Notes: generated by a model not told the origin, from the sequence alone. A stretch of DNA of 50,538 nt from Saprospiraceae bacterium (GCA_027008645.1 JALVEE010000012.1:1-50538); one strand, 5' to 3'. Positions 1 through 8,936 are shown, counted from the first letter of the stretch. Translations and numbers: made by a program.

Positions 1-519
1 AAAAGCAGCTAATATGGAAAGCAGTGCAGCTTTTATGGTATTGGCATCAGCATGAATATTAGGTTTGTTCAATCCGAATGTCAGGAAGTATCCCGCCATA
101 ATCGCTACCGCACCCCAATACAAAAAGTGTTTTGTGAGTTTTTCTCTCAGGAAAACAGCCGCTAAAATAATAGCAAATACAGGCTGAAGTTTTTGCAACA
201 AAACAACAACGGATAACTGATGAAAATTCACAATAAATAATGCTTTTACAATAGCGATAGTTCCCACAGCTCCACCAAAAACACTTACTGCGATCAGAGA
301 AAAAATTGCAGTTTTGTCAAGTTTACTTAGCTCCTTGTACCTTGGATAAAGAAATAAATTCATAAAAAGAAAAGGAATGGCATGCAATATAAAAACTACG
401 AATATTACATTGAGATTTGAAAGTCTTGGTGTTAATACGACACCGTCCAAGCCCCAAAGCATTGATGCTAAACTGATTATAAGAACTCCTCTGACCTTTT
501 CTTTTTTCTTTAATCTCAT
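1..519 (-). CDS. EamA/DMT-family transporter, N-terminal part (runs off the window)
   Basis: My translation of the minus strand from the ATG at 517-519 gives 173 open codons up to base 1, so the gene continues to the left. The protein begins MRLKKKEKVRGVLIISLASM and contains several hydrophobic helices. Features typical of EamA (RhaT/DMT superfamily) exporters are LWGLDGV in the first helix, a short basic loop, and the conserved stretch VVLLQKLQPVFAII followed by LREKLT at the end of the first EamA repeat. This is an inner-membrane drug/metabolite exporter of unknown substrate; the second EamA repeat would lie outside the window. A TATCTTTG -7 box lies 20 bases upstream of the ATG. Family assignment is fairly secure, the substrate is not known. 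Confidence 0.8.
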   Translation of the reverse strand, partial: MRLKKKEKVRGVLIISLASMLWGLDGVVLTPRLSNLNVIFVVFILHAIPFLFMNLFLYPRYKELSKLDKTAIFSLIAVSVFGGAVGTIAIVKALFIVNFHQLSVVVLLQKLQPVFAIILAAVFLREKLTKHFLYWGAVAIMAGYFLTFGLNKPNIHADANTIKAALLSILAAF

Positions 520-538
520 TTTTGTCTTTTAAAGGTTG

Positions 539-546
539 CAAAGATA
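539..546 (-). promoter_or_regulatory. -7 promoter box for the EamA gene
   Basis: On the minus strand this reads TATCTTTG, a perfect match to the Bacteroidota -7 element TAnnTTTG, and is followed by C. It lies 20 bases before the ATG at 519. No TTG was found at the usual upstream distance. Confidence 0.5.
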
Positions 547-712
547 CAAATACTGATAAAATAATCGGTTTTAGGGTGAAGATTTCGTTGATTCCGTTTT
601 TTTGCATTCAATATACAAGGGACTTTCCGCGTGTCGCTGAAGCTTTACCGCGTTCGCTTAAAGCTTTAGCGGTTGCAAAGCGGAGGCACACGTCCTCTTT
701 CTAAAATTTATC

Positions 713-730
713 ATCCGCCATTTGGCGGAT
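713..730. repeat. Small perfect hairpin (8-bp arms)
   Basis: ATCCGCCA-TT-TGGCGGAT is a perfect inverted repeat with a 2-base loop. There is no T-tract after it, so it is more likely a REP-like unit than a terminator. A second hairpin (GTCCC-GTGA-GGGAC, 776-789) follows about 45 bases later. Confidence 0.55.
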
Positions 731-857
731 TTCAGGAGTGATAATACCCTCGAGTAAGTCAAATACTAGGCAAAAGTCCCGTGAGGGACGGAATATTATA
801 GCCGATTGACATAAGTCATCGGTTCAAGAAACAAAGATAGTCGAATGAGTTGGGTGC

Positions 858-959
858 ATTTCATTTTTTCGCTTTCCCCTCCCTCTGCCTCTAACTCCAA
901 AAGGAGAATCAATACGCAATGCGAAAAAATGAAATATACCTGATGAGTTCCATAGGAAC
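858..959. repeat. MITE/REP-like inverted repeat cluster
   Basis: The arms ATTTCATTTTTTCGC (858-872) and GCGAAAAAATGAAAT (921-935) are perfectly complementary across a 48-base centre, which itself holds a CTCC-AAAA-GGAG mini-hairpin. Immediately beyond lies GTTCC-ATA-GGAAC (947-959). The structure is non-coding and resembles the short palindromic elements scattered in Bacteroidota spacers; the family name is not known to me. Confidence 0.5.
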
Positions 960-1214
960 GACATATAGAAAAGTATTTTTTTCAGACAAAATGCTCCTAC
1001 CTGAGTAGAGAACAAATTTACTCTAAAATATTCTTAGTGAAAATAGTAAATTAGTGCATTAGTGGCTATTTCACATAATTATTAACACACAGAAAAACAA
1101 TAAAAAGTCAATATTTGACATATTATTTTTAATTATTTTGCAATAATATTAATACTGTAATGTTTTATTAAGAATAAAATATTTTTTAACATCAATAATT
1201 AAAATCAATAAATT

Positions 1215-2390
1215 ATGAAATTGTATATCATTACATTGTTATTTTTTATTTCTATATCTGTAGTAAACGGACAGGGCATTGATTTCTATAAAGGAGATAT
1301 TGCAGGAGCAAAAGAAAAAGCAAAACTAGAAAATAAAATTATTTTTATAGATGCATACACTACCTGGTGTGGCCCCTGTAAATGGTTGACCAAAGAGATT
1401 TTTCCCCAAAAAGAGGTTGGAGATTATTTCAATGCTAATTTTGTTTCATTTAGAATGGATATGGAGAAAGGAGAAGGAATAGAATTCAGGAAAAAATATA
1501 AAATCAGGGCTTATCCTACTCTTTTATTTATTGATTCACTTGGCAATCTTGTGCATCAGGGTGTTGGAGCCATGAAAGCTGAAAAACTTATTGAATTGGG
1601 TAAAGATGCTTTAAATCCTGAGAAAAGGTTGAAAGAGTTGACAGAGCGATATGAAAATGGCGAACGGGATACTCCGTTTATACAGAAGTATCTTGAAGTG
1701 GCAAGTGGGGCATATATTGATGTAAAAGAATGTGCGGATTGGTTTTTTTATACTCAATCTGACGAAGATCTGATGACTAAAGAAAATATTGAACTTATCA
1801 CTCATTTAGTGCAAAATACAGATCACAGATGTTTTAAGTTTTTAGTAAAAAACCAGGATGAATGTCAGAAATTAACTGAAAAAGATCTTGGTAAATATAT
1901 TGAGAATGTTTTTTACCGTAAATTGTATATAGCTGAACGAAAAGATAAAGAAACTTATGAAAAAGCGAAAATAGATGTAAAAAGTTCAGGATATAAAGGA
2001 GCTGACAAATTGATGGCTAAAATTGAATTGAATAAATTGCGATATGCTAATGAAAAGGATTGGGAGAAGATAACAGCTAAAGCAAATGAATATTTCACAA
2101 AATTTGCCCCAAATGATTCTGATATGAGAAATGAGGTTGCTTGGAGTTATTATGAAAATGACGATATGCAAAATGTGAATTTGCTTAAGATTGCATTGAA
2201 ATGGGCAAAAGAATCTGTTGAACTGGATGAGAAATATATGAATACGGATACTTATGCAGCATTGTTATATAAACTTAAAATGAAAAAAGAGGCTGCAAAA
2301 GCTGCAAAAAAAGCTATTGAACTCGCTAAAAAAAGCGGAGAAGATGCAAGTGAAACCGAAAAGCTTTTGGAAAAAATAAATAAATTGTAG
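1215..2390 (+). CDS. Exported thioredoxin-like protein with helical C-terminal region
   Basis: A 391-residue protein. Residues 1-19 form a signal peptide (hydrophobic core, ending near VVNGQG). Residues about 22-140 are a thioredoxin fold with the active site WCGPCK, the following FPQKEVGDYFN helix and the cis-proline motif YPTLLF, so it should act as a disulfide reductase/isomerase in the periplasm. The remaining 250 residues are charged and helical; the last 100 (ANEYFTKFAPNDSD..., then TDTYAALLYKLKMKKEAAKA) look TPR-like. A paralogue of the same architecture lies at 12869-14050. It stands alone: menB follows about 100 bases later with its own -7 box. The domain call is firm; the redox partner is unknown. 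Confidence 0.85.
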   Translation: MKLYIITLLFFISISVVNGQGIDFYKGDIAGAKEKAKLENKIIFIDAYTTWCGPCKWLTKEIFPQKEVGDYFNANFVSFRMDMEKGEGIEFRKKYKIRAYPTLLFIDSLGNLVHQGVGAMKAEKLIELGKDALNPEKRLKELTERYENGERDTPFIQKYLEVASGAYIDVKECADWFFYTQSDEDLMTKENIELITHLVQNTDHRCFKFLVKNQDECQKLTEKDLGKYIENVFYRKLYIAERKDKETYEKAKIDVKSSGYKGADKLMAKIELNKLRYANEKDWEKITAKANEYFTKFAPNDSDMRNEVAWSYYENDDMQNVNLLKIALKWAKESVELDEKYMNTDTYAALLYKLKMKKEAAKAAKKAIELAKKSGEDASETEKLLEKINKL

Positions 2391-2399
2391 GTATCTGCC

Positions 2400-2429
2400 A
2401 GAGTAGTGTTCTATGTAAAAAAATACTCT
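2400..2429 (+). terminator. Weak stem-loop after the thioredoxin-like gene
   Basis: AGAGTA (2400-2405) pairs with TACTCT (2424-2429) across an 18-base loop, followed by TTATTATTTT. The stem is short and the loop large, so this is at best a weak terminator. Confidence 0.3.
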
Positions 2430-2459
2430 TTATTATTTTCGGGTATACAATCTTTGAAT

Positions 2460-2467
2460 TACTTTTG
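2460..2467 (+). promoter_or_regulatory. -7 promoter box for menB
   Basis: TACTTTTG matches TAnnTTTG exactly and lies 25 bases before the menB ATG. The -33 TTG is not clear. Confidence 0.4.
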
Positions 2468-2492
2468 AGTTTTAAAAACAAATAAAATTATT

Positions 2493-3308
2493 ATGAGAAA
2501 TTGGACAACAATAAAAGAATATCAGGATATATTATTTGATTTTTTCGAAGGGATTGGAAGGATCACTATCAATCGACCTGATGTGTATAATGCATTCAGA
2601 CCTGAAACAGCTAAGGAAATATATGAAGCAATGGAGATTTGCAGGGAAAGACCTGATATAGGAGTTGTGGTATTGACGGGAAAGGGTGATAAAGCATTTT
2701 GTTCAGGTGGAGATATAAATTACAAAGGAGAGGGAGGATATGTTGGTAACGACGGTGTGCCGAGACTGAATATTTTGGATGTTCACAGACTGATGAGACA
2801 TATTCCCAAGCCTGTAATCGCTGCTGTTAATGGATTTGCAATAGGAGGCGGTCATGTACTTCATGTAATTGCTGATATTTCCATTGCAAGTGAAAATGCA
2901 AGGTTTGGACAGACCGGACCTAAAGTAGGTAGTTTTGATGCAGGATTTGGTTCTTCGTATCTTGCCCGGATAGTAGGTCAGAAAAAAGCCAGGGAGATAT
3001 GGTACCTTTGTGAACAATATTCAGCAGCGGAAGCATTGGATATGGGTTTGGTCAATAAAGTAGTGCCTTTGGATGAATTGGAAAATACTTATGTGGATTG
3101 GGCAAAAAAAATGATGCGTCACAGTCCGTTAGCTTTAAGGATGATCAAAAGAGGATTCAATGCCGAACTTGACGGCCAAAGAGGAATTATGGAATTTGCA
3201 GGTGATGCTACCCTTATGTATTATCTGTTGGAAGAAGCAAAAGAAGGGAAGAATGCATTTTTGGAAAAAAGAGATCCTGATTGGAGCAAATATCCAAAGT
3301 TTCCTTAA
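2493..3308 (+). CDS. menB: 1,4-dihydroxy-2-naphthoyl-CoA synthase
   Basis: A 271-residue crotonase-fold enzyme that cyclises O-succinylbenzoyl-CoA to 1,4-dihydroxy-2-naphthoyl-CoA in menaquinone synthesis, in the cytoplasm. MenB-specific signs are the N-terminal [10 protein letters not shown], the CoA/oxyanion region AFCSGGD, the loop [40 protein letters not shown], and the C-terminal [13 protein letters not shown]. Length and motifs match full-length MenB. Other men genes are not next to it here; an IS element sits about 120 bases downstream. The enzyme implies menaquinone-based respiration, as is usual in the phylum. Very secure. Confidence 0.95.
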   Translation: MRNWTTIKEYQDILFDFFEGIGRITINRPDVYNAFRPETAKEIYEAMEICRERPDIGVVVLTGKGDKAFCSGGDINYKGEGGYVGNDGVPRLNILDVHRLMRHIPKPVIAAVNGFAIGGGHVLHVIADISIASENARFGQTGPKVGSFDAGFGSSYLARIVGQKKAREIWYLCEQYSAAEALDMGLVNKVVPLDELENTYVDWAKKMMRHSPLALRMIKRGFNAELDGQRGIMEFAGDATLMYYLLEEAKEGKNAFLEKRDPDWSKYPKFP

Positions 3309-3638
3309 TCTGTTATCTATATGTGAGTAAATAAATACCTATTTTGTCTTATAATATATTAAAGAAGAAGCTGATTTTTTATTAGGAAATTTCTTAAATT
3401 TTGAGAGAAGTTAAAAAGGCTTTATTCTTTTCTTGACTTTGACAGTTGTTGGTGATTTTCAGGGTTTTTGCAATGATAAACCACAGAATATCAGGCGTTT
3501 GTGATTTGGTGGGTTAAAAAAGTGTAGTGGCAACTAAGTTGTTAGATAAAAGTTTTAAATATCTATAAATAGTGCTAGTACAGATGTGTACGTAAATATT
3601 TATTTTGTTACAAGTAGTATGTTTTTAATTTTTTTTTG

Positions 3639-3647
3639 TATATTTGC
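3639..3647 (+). promoter_or_regulatory. -7 promoter box of the transposase (leaderless-type spacing)
   Basis: TATATTTGC is a perfect -7 element ending only three bases before the ATG at 3651. Transcription would begin at or next to the start codon, implying a leaderless or nearly leaderless mRNA. Confidence 0.5.
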
Positions 3648-3650
3648 AAT

Positions 3651-5276
3651 ATGTTTATTAAAAAGACAAGATCAAAGAACTATACTTACCTGCAATTAGT
3701 AAAATCCTATAGAGATTCAGGGAAGGTCAAGCATGAAGTAATTGCAAATCTTGGAAGGTTTGATAATCTTTCCGGAAATCCGGAGCTAATAAAAATGGGA
3801 AAACGATTATTAGAATTGGCAGGACAGCCCAAAGAAGAGGTAGTCTTAGAAGAGCTTGAACGTCTTTACTATGGTCATATCGTTTATAAAAAGTTATGGG
3901 ATAAATTCAGATTAAGTGAGATACTTCACCGTGTTAGCAGAAATAATAAGATTACATTTGATATTGCACAGGTTGTGATGTATTTGGCAATTAGTCAACT
4001 TCTTAAGCCTAATAGCAAATATTCTTCATGGCGAGAACAAGGCAGGTATTTAGATTTACCACCTGTAGACTTACAACACATATATAGGTCATTGGATGTA
4101 TTAGCTCAACGAAAAGAGTTAATAGAAAAAGAGCTATTTAATCAACATAGGAATTTATTTAATTTGAAAGTTGATGTTGTGTTTTACGATGTAACTACAT
4201 TTCATTTTGAGAGTACAGATGAAGATATATTGAGAGCCTTTGGGTTTAGCAAAGCAGGCAAATTTAATGAAGTACAAGTAGTAATGGGCATGATGGTGGA
4301 TCAGCATGGGAGGCCGATAGGTTATGAGCTATTTGAAGGAAATTTATTTGAGGGCAAAACTATGTTGAAAGCAATAGAGATTTTAAAAGAAAAATATGAA
4401 ATCAAAAAAGTAATAATTGTTGCGGACAAAGGACTAAACAGAGGGGTGAATCTTGGCATAATAAAAGAAGCCGGATACGATTACATTGTAAGCAGCAAAC
4501 TGAAAAGTCAAACAAAAAACATCAAGAAAGAAATTTTTAATCCCCAAGATTATAAAATAACTCAAGTAGATAAAAAAACCGGAGAGGTATTATTTCAGTA
4601 TAAAATAATAAAAGACCATATTGTTAATTACCAAGATGAAAATAATAAAGAACATCAAATCAAAGACAATATAATTGTCACGTGGTCTGCAAAACGAGCC
4701 AATGCAGATATAAAAAAACGTCTCAGATTGATACAGAAGGCTACCGATATGATTAAAAACAATAAAGCCATAAGCAACAAAAAAGGTGCAAAAAAATACA
4801 TCAAAACACAAGGCAAAGAAAAAAGCATTGGTATTGATGAAGAAAGAATTAAAAATGATTCTATATGGGATGGATATTACGGGATACAATTTTCTGACCC
4901 AAATATATCACATGAAGTAATTCTTGAAAACTACAAACTCTTATGGCGAATAGAAGAATCATTTAGAATTCTAAAATCAACTATGGAAGTTCGCCCAATT
5001 TTTCACTGGACCCCACAGCGCATTAGAGGACATTTTGTCTTATGTTTTATAGCGTTTTTACTTGAAAGAAATCTTGAATTAATCCTTCATAAAAAGAAAG
5101 TTGAAAATCTGTCAGTAGAAAAAATTAAAGAAGCATTAAATACACTACAAGTTTCAAAAATCAAACTTAACGACCAAATACTTTTGCTAAAAGGAAAACA
5201 TAATGCTTTAGCTTCTGATATCCTCAAGGCTATGAATCTCAAGCCTGTTAAAAATCTGTCTCCTGCTAAAAATTAA
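3651..5276 (+). CDS. IS1634-family transposase
   Basis: A 541-residue DDE transposase if begun at the ATG at 3651 (MFIKKTRSKNYTYLQLVKSY); an in-frame TTG at 3636 overlaps the promoter box and is unlikely as a start. Catalytic landmarks of the IS4/IS1634 group are visible: first Asp in VVFYDVTTFHFES, second Asp in IIVADKGLN, and the Glu of the Y-R-E region in LLWRIEESFRILKSTMEVRP, followed by the hallmark RIRGHFVLCFIAFLLER. Length is that of a full-length family member and the frame is unbroken. It moves the element bounded by the 3431 and 5416 repeats. Confidence 0.92.
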   Translation: MFIKKTRSKNYTYLQLVKSYRDSGKVKHEVIANLGRFDNLSGNPELIKMGKRLLELAGQPKEEVVLEELERLYYGHIVYKKLWDKFRLSEILHRVSRNNKITFDIAQVVMYLAISQLLKPNSKYSSWREQGRYLDLPPVDLQHIYRSLDVLAQRKELIEKELFNQHRNLFNLKVDVVFYDVTTFHFESTDEDILRAFGFSKAGKFNEVQVVMGMMVDQHGRPIGYELFEGNLFEGKTMLKAIEILKEKYEIKKVIIVADKGLNRGVNLGIIKEAGYDYIVSSKLKSQTKNIKKEIFNPQDYKITQVDKKTGEVLFQYKIIKDHIVNYQDENNKEHQIKDNIIVTWSAKRANADIKKRLRLIQKATDMIKNNKAISNKKGAKKYIKTQGKEKSIGIDEERIKNDSIWDGYYGIQFSDPNISHEVILENYKLLWRIEESFRILKSTMEVRPIFHWTPQRIRGHFVLCFIAFLLERNLELILHKKKVENLSVEKIKEALNTLQVSKIKLNDQILLLKGKHNALASDILKAMNLKPVKNLSPAKN

Positions 5277-5485
5277 CCAGGTAAGACAGCATGACAATAT
5301 TGCAAAAACAATAACTTCAATAATAAAATTTATTGTGTAGTGGCAATTTTGCACTTTTGAAAATCGTATGTCGTTGATTATCTGAATATTATTAAATTTA
5401 ACTGTCAAAGTCAAGAGATATATCAATTATCTTCAGATCCTTGATGAAACAGAATCACAGAATTACTGGGAAAGGCATAAGATGT

Positions 5486-5560
5486 AGATTGAATTAGATT
5501 GAATTAGATTGATAGAAGATTGAATTAGATTGATAGAAGATTGAATTAGATTGAGCAGAG
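5486..5560. repeat. Short 21-bp tandem repeat
   Basis: The 21-bp unit AGATTGAATTAGATTGATAGA is repeated from 5496 (two full copies and a partial third), preceded by two further AGATTGAATT units from 5486. The tract lies between the right end of the IS and the 3' end of anmK. It is non-coding and could expand or contract by slippage. Apart from it, 5417-5601 shows nothing recognisable. Confidence 0.75.
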
Positions 5561-5601
5561 CGAAGCAATCTTATTTCCGTTAGAATCTGGATTAAAATAT
5601 A

Positions 5602-6660
5602 CTACACCACACACACTGCTCCTCCGATTGAATCGCGTGATGCACCTGTGACGGAACTCAAGACATTGTTTTCTTTATTTACTCTCAAATATCCCATATA
5701 TGCTATCATCAAAGCTTCTTTGAAATCGATGATCAGATTGTCAGGAACAATGATCTTAATTCCTTCAGATAAAGCTGTTATTCTTTTTATCAAAAAAGTA
5801 TTTTTTGCACCGCCACCGGTGATCAACACCTGTTTGTTGTTGCTGTTTCCGAGGTGTTTTTTTAGTTCATCCGCCAGAGTTTTAGCAATAAATTCCACAC
5901 CGGTTGCCATTTTATCTTCAATTGAATTATTATCATTTTCCAAAATGGGAATAAAATTGTTTTTGATAAAATTATTATCCAGTGATTTAGGGTAAATGAG
6001 ATCGAAATAATCAAAAGATAATAATTTTTTCATCACCTCATCAACGACCTTACCTTTTGATGCCATTTCACCATCTTTATCATAATCCTTGCCTGATTTT
6101 TGTGCTAAAAAATTCAATAATTGGTTAGCGGGGCTGATATCATAAGCAAATATCTCTCCTGATTTTTTTATGCTGATATTTGAAATGCCGCCTATATTTA
6201 CCAATGCCGTAAATCCGGGAAAAAGATCCCTGTCTGCAATCGGTACTACCGGTGCACCCTGACCACCAAAACCAATATCCATTGAACGAAAATCATATAT
6301 TGTAGATATACCCGAAGCAGCAGCTATAGCAGAACCATTACCAATCTGAAGTGTCATCATATTATCCGGTTCATGAAAAACAGTGTGCCCGTGTGAGGCG
6401 ATAAAATCTACCTTTTCATTTCCCAAAAACCTTTTTGATTCTTTTCCAAATAGATATCCTATATGATAATCTGCTAAAGTCAATTCCCTACCTGATAAAT
6501 GGGGAAGTGTTTTTAATTTTTCTTTCCATTCATCAGAATATTCAATAGTATCTGCCTTAAGAATTTTCCATTTAATTCCGGATTTTTCTTTTTCAAATTC
6601 ACAAAGAGCCAGATCGATTCCATCAAGGGAACTTCCGGACATAATACCTAATATTTTCAT
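5602..6660 (-). CDS. anmK: Anhydro-N-acetylmuramic acid kinase
   Basis: A 352-residue cytoplasmic enzyme that hydrolyses and phosphorylates 1,6-anhydro-MurNAc to MurNAc-6-phosphate during peptidoglycan recycling. Family motifs: MSGSSLDGIDLALCEFE at the N-terminus (ATP site), ASHGHTVFH, TLQIGNGSAIA, the DFRSMDIGFGGQGAPVVP segment, LVNIGGISNIS, YDISPANQLLNF (catalytic Asp region; the usual form is DTGPGN, so this variant is slightly divergent) and TGGGAKNTFL near the C-terminus. Length is normal. It is the last gene of a same-strand group with pdxH 54 bases upstream and a TetR regulator before that. Confident. Confidence 0.93.
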   Translation of the reverse strand: MKILGIMSGSSLDGIDLALCEFEKEKSGIKWKILKADTIEYSDEWKEKLKTLPHLSGRELTLADYHIGYLFGKESKRFLGNEKVDFIASHGHTVFHEPDNMMTLQIGNGSAIAAASGISTIYDFRSMDIGFGGQGAPVVPIADRDLFPGFTALVNIGGISNISIKKSGEIFAYDISPANQLLNFLAQKSGKDYDKDGEMASKGKVVDEVMKKLLSFDYFDLIYPKSLDNNFIKNNFIPILENDNNSIEDKMATGVEFIAKTLADELKKHLGNSNNKQVLITGGGAKNTFLIKRITALSEGIKIIVPDNLIIDFKEALMIAYMGYLRVNKENNVLSSVTGASRDSIGGAVCVV

Positions 6661-6714
6661 AATTTGAATTTTATTTCTTCAAAAAACAAAAAGCTGCTGA
6701 ACAAGGTTAATAGT

Positions 6715-7353
6715 TTATGGTGCCAGCCTGTTGATCACCCATTCTCCTTCATTGTCTTTTTCATACAAAAATCTATCGTGTAATCTGTTTTCGCCGCCCT
6801 GCCAAAATTCTATTCTTTCGGGAATTACGCGATAACCACCCCAAAAGTCAGGTAAAGGTATTTTTCCGTCCTTGAATTTTCTTTTCATCTGTTCCAGCTT
6901 GGATAGTAAAATGGATTTGGATGATATGATGCTGCTTTGAGGGCTTACCCAGGCACCTAGTTGACTACCAATGGGTCTGGACGAAAAATATTTTAGAGAT
7001 TCTGCTTTTGAAATTTTCTCTGCTTTCCCTTCAATAATCACTTGTCGCTCCAGGATCAACCAGGTAAAAAGCAATGCAACCTTAGGATTTTTTGATATTT
7101 GTTTAGATTTTTTACTATTGTAATTAGTGAAAAAAACAAACCCGCTTTCATCATAATATTTTAACAAAACAGTTCTTAAAGATGGTTGACAATCAGTTCC
7201 TGATGTTGCTAAAGCCATGGAATTGGGATCCGGTTTGATCTCTTTTAATGCAATTTTAAACCAATCATCGAATTGTTTAAACGGATTTTTATCAAGATCT
7301 TCAATTTTCAAACTAGCTTTGCCATAATTTCTCCTAATATTATGTAATTCCAT
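6715..7353 (-). CDS. pdxH: Pyridoxamine 5'-phosphate oxidase
   Basis: A 212-residue FMN enzyme that oxidises pyridoxine or pyridoxamine 5'-phosphate to PLP. Visible motifs are the FMN/substrate segment [68 protein letters not shown], and the typical C-terminus [19 protein letters not shown]...RLHDR...RLAP. Length and motif order match PdxH throughout. The start is five bases beyond the stop of the TetR gene, so the two are almost certainly co-transcribed, with anmK possibly on the same message. Confidence 0.95.
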   Translation of the reverse strand: MELHNIRRNYGKASLKIEDLDKNPFKQFDDWFKIALKEIKPDPNSMALATSGTDCQPSLRTVLLKYYDESGFVFFTNYNSKKSKQISKNPKVALLFTWLILERQVIIEGKAEKISKAESLKYFSSRPIGSQLGAWVSPQSSIISSKSILLSKLEQMKRKFKDGKIPLPDFWGGYRVIPERIEFWQGGENRLHDRFLYEKDNEGEWVINRLAP

Positions 7354-7358
7354 ATTAT

Positions 7359-8042
7359 TTATATCTCAAAAGAATTGTTACTAATATCTATATTATTAAT
7401 TAAAACTATTTTTGCTGTCTGTAATATCAGGTTTTTTAAATCATTCATTTTTATATGAAATATTGTTGTTTCTTCATTTCCGGAAGCTGCTAAAACCTTG
7501 GAATATCCTATTACCATTGTCCAGGCGTGGAGGGATAAAAACATAGGATCAAAATCATTGATAATACTTCCGTCAGATTTACCTCTTAATATTTCCTTTG
7601 CTGATAATTTAAATATGAGATTATGAATATCCTGCATTTTTTTAAAATAAATACTTTCTTTCAATGCATCTGTAAGTTTATTTTCATCAGCAGAACGGAT
7701 AGTTGAAAAATAGTTTAATAGTGCTTCATTATATACAAAGTTTTCTGTAGAAAAATCCATGAATTTATTTAAAAGAGCCAAAGAAGATATCAATCCTGAT
7801 TCATTTTTATATTTGTCAATAACCTGATAGTATCCGTTGAGCAGTTTTTGAAATCCACGATATGTCAAAGCCATATAAAGATTCTCTTTGCTTTGAAAAT
7901 ATGTGTAAAGAGTTACTTTTGTTATTCCTGCCAATTTCGCAACTTCTTCCATCTTGGCATTTTTATACCCTACTCTGTTAAAAACTTTTTCAGCAGCAGT
8001 GATAATTGATTCCTCTTTATTGATTCTTTTTTCTTCTTTCAT
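7359..8042 (-). CDS. TetR/AcrR-family transcriptional regulator
   Basis: A 227-residue protein with an N-terminal TetR helix-turn-helix at residues about 10-55: [47 protein letters not shown], shown here in its key parts (A-x-x-x-[18 protein letters not shown]). The C-terminal 170 residues are helical and form the variable ligand-binding/dimer region. It precedes pdxH by a few bases and may regulate itself and pdxH-anmK. A 9-bp inverted repeat directly before its ATG is a candidate operator. The ligand cannot be told. Confidence 0.88.
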   Translation of the reverse strand: MKEEKRINKEESIITAAEKVFNRVGYKNAKMEEVAKLAGITKVTLYTYFQSKENLYMALTYRGFQKLLNGYYQVIDKYKNESGLISSLALLNKFMDFSTENFVYNEALLNYFSTIRSADENKLTDALKESIYFKKMQDIHNLIFKLSAKEILRGKSDGSIINDFDPMFLSLHAWTMVIGYSKVLAASGNEETTIFHIKMNDLKNLILQTAKIVLINNIDISNNSFEI

Positions 8043-8072
8043 TTTTGTTTAATTATTAGTAAAACAAAAATA
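8042..8072 (-). promoter_or_regulatory. Putative TetR operator and -7 box
   Basis: TTTTTGTTT (8042-8050) and AAACAAAAA (8062-8070) are perfectly complementary around an 11-base centre, ending at the TetR start codon. On the minus strand, bases 8072-8065 read TATTTTTG, a match to TAnnTTTG, so repressor binding would cover the transcription start. The arms are A/T runs, so chance is a real alternative. Confidence 0.35.
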
Positions 8073-8082
8073 GGTAATATTT

Positions 8083-8829
8083 TTAATCCAAGGTTAAATA
8101 TTTGACATTATTTAAATAAAGACCATGAGCAGGAACACTCCAGTCTGTGTCAAGTCGTATTTGTTTTTCCAATGACTCTTTTATTTCTTCGATGGAAATT
8201 TTATCCAATCCTGCATTAATACATACTCCTACTATCATCCTTACCATCCCTCTGAGAAACCTGTCAGACTTAATATGAAATTCCAGTTCTCCATTTTCTT
8301 TTTTTATCCAAAAGCTCTCTTTTAGTACACATTTCATCGTTTTTACATCTGTATGCGTTTTGCAAAAAGGAAAAAATTCATCATATTGCATTAATAAATT
8401 TGCAACTTCTTGCATCTTATTGAAATCAGCTTTTAAAGTTAACGGGTAATAAAAACTCAAGCTATCTTTAAAAGGATCTTTAAAAGTATGGATTTTATAA
8501 ATATATGATCTTGAGACAGCATCAAACCTTGCATGAAAACCGGTAGAAACCTGCTGAATGTCTTTTAGAACTATTTCTTTAGGAAGCATTTTATTTAAAC
8601 TGTAAGTAAAGTTGTCTGTTATTTCTTCATCAAAGTCAAAATGAAATAACGAATCATACGCATGCACTCCTTTATCTGTTCTGCAACAACCAAAAACAGA
8701 AATATCACTGCCATATCTTAAAGACATTGATTTTTCTATAGTTTCTTGTATGGTATAAGCATTATTCTGTCTTTGCCAACCCGAAAAAGGAGTTCCCTTA
8801 TAAGCTAATCTTACAGCATATCTCATCAA
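8083..8829 (-). CDS. truA: tRNA pseudouridine(38-40) synthase
   Basis: A 248-residue enzyme that isomerises uridines 38-40 in the anticodon arm of many tRNAs. The catalytic Asp lies in CRTDKGVHAYDSLFHFD; other TruA marks are VRLAYKGTPFSGWQRQ at the N-terminus, FHARFDAVSRSYIYKIH, and the C-terminal FLRGMVRMIVGVCINAG. Length is normal. Two adjacent Met codons (MMRY) give start choices three bases apart. The TetR gene starts 41 bases after its stop on the same strand. Very secure. Confidence 0.95.
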   Translation of the reverse strand: MMRYAVRLAYKGTPFSGWQRQNNAYTIQETIEKSMSLRYGSDISVFGCCRTDKGVHAYDSLFHFDFDEEITDNFTYSLNKMLPKEIVLKDIQQVSTGFHARFDAVSRSYIYKIHTFKDPFKDSLSFYYPLTLKADFNKMQEVANLLMQYDEFFPFCKTHTDVKTMKCVLKESFWIKKENGELEFHIKSDRFLRGMVRMIVGVCINAGLDKISIEEIKESLEKQIRLDTDWSVPAHGLYLNNVKYLTLD

Positions 8830-8884
8830 TAAAAAATATTTTTATTATACGAAGGTAATGTTTTTAAATAAATATTCCTATTTC

Positions 8885-8915
8885 TTGGATTAAACACATT
8901 TTTACATTAAATTTG
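8885..8915 (+). promoter_or_regulatory. Promoter of the phosphatase-GHL10 gene run
   Basis: TTG (8885-8887), a 20-base spacer and TAAATTTG (8908-8915) make a textbook Bacteroidota housekeeping promoter, 21 bases before the ATG at 8937. Five genes follow with gaps of 6-22 bases, so this probably drives all of them. Confidence 0.6.
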
Positions 8916-8936
8916 ATTTTTTAAATATCTACACCC

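Larger units (their letters stand above)
520..1214. other. Palindrome-rich intergenic spacer without a convincing gene
   Basis: No open frame here looks coding. The spacer contains several small inverted repeats: the perfect 8-bp palindrome at 713-730, a GTCCC/GGGAC hairpin at 776-789, 15-bp arms at 858-872 and 921-935, and a GTTCC/GGAAC hairpin at 947-959. At 1052-1070 it carries 'tagtgcattagtggctatt', similar to 'cgtgcattcgtggct' in the spacer near 20510. It looks like a dumping ground for small REP/MITE-like repeats upstream of the thioredoxin-like gene. Confidence 0.6.
3431..5416 (+). mobile_element. IS1634-family insertion sequence, apparently complete
   Basis: Perfect 17-bp terminal inverted repeats, TCTTGACTTTGACAGTT (3431-3447) and its complement (5400-5416), enclose one intact transposase gene, giving about 1986 bp. 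I see no identical target duplication outside the repeats. Inside, the 12-mer GTGTAGTGGCAA occurs as a direct repeat at 3522-3533 and 5335-5346, on either side of the gene. It lies between menB and anmK, which are convergent. An intact frame and matching ends suggest recent or still possible activity. Confidence 0.8.

Noticed and set aside
520-704. Possible 60-residue open frame in the spacer
   Set aside because: It runs through inverted repeats, has no protein-like pattern and overlaps the EamA promoter.
3522-5346. 12-base direct repeat GTGTAGTGGCAA on both sides of the transposase, as the true insertion boundary
   Set aside because: The 17-bp inverted repeats outside it are the better ends for an IS; the 12-mers are internal and in direct orientation.
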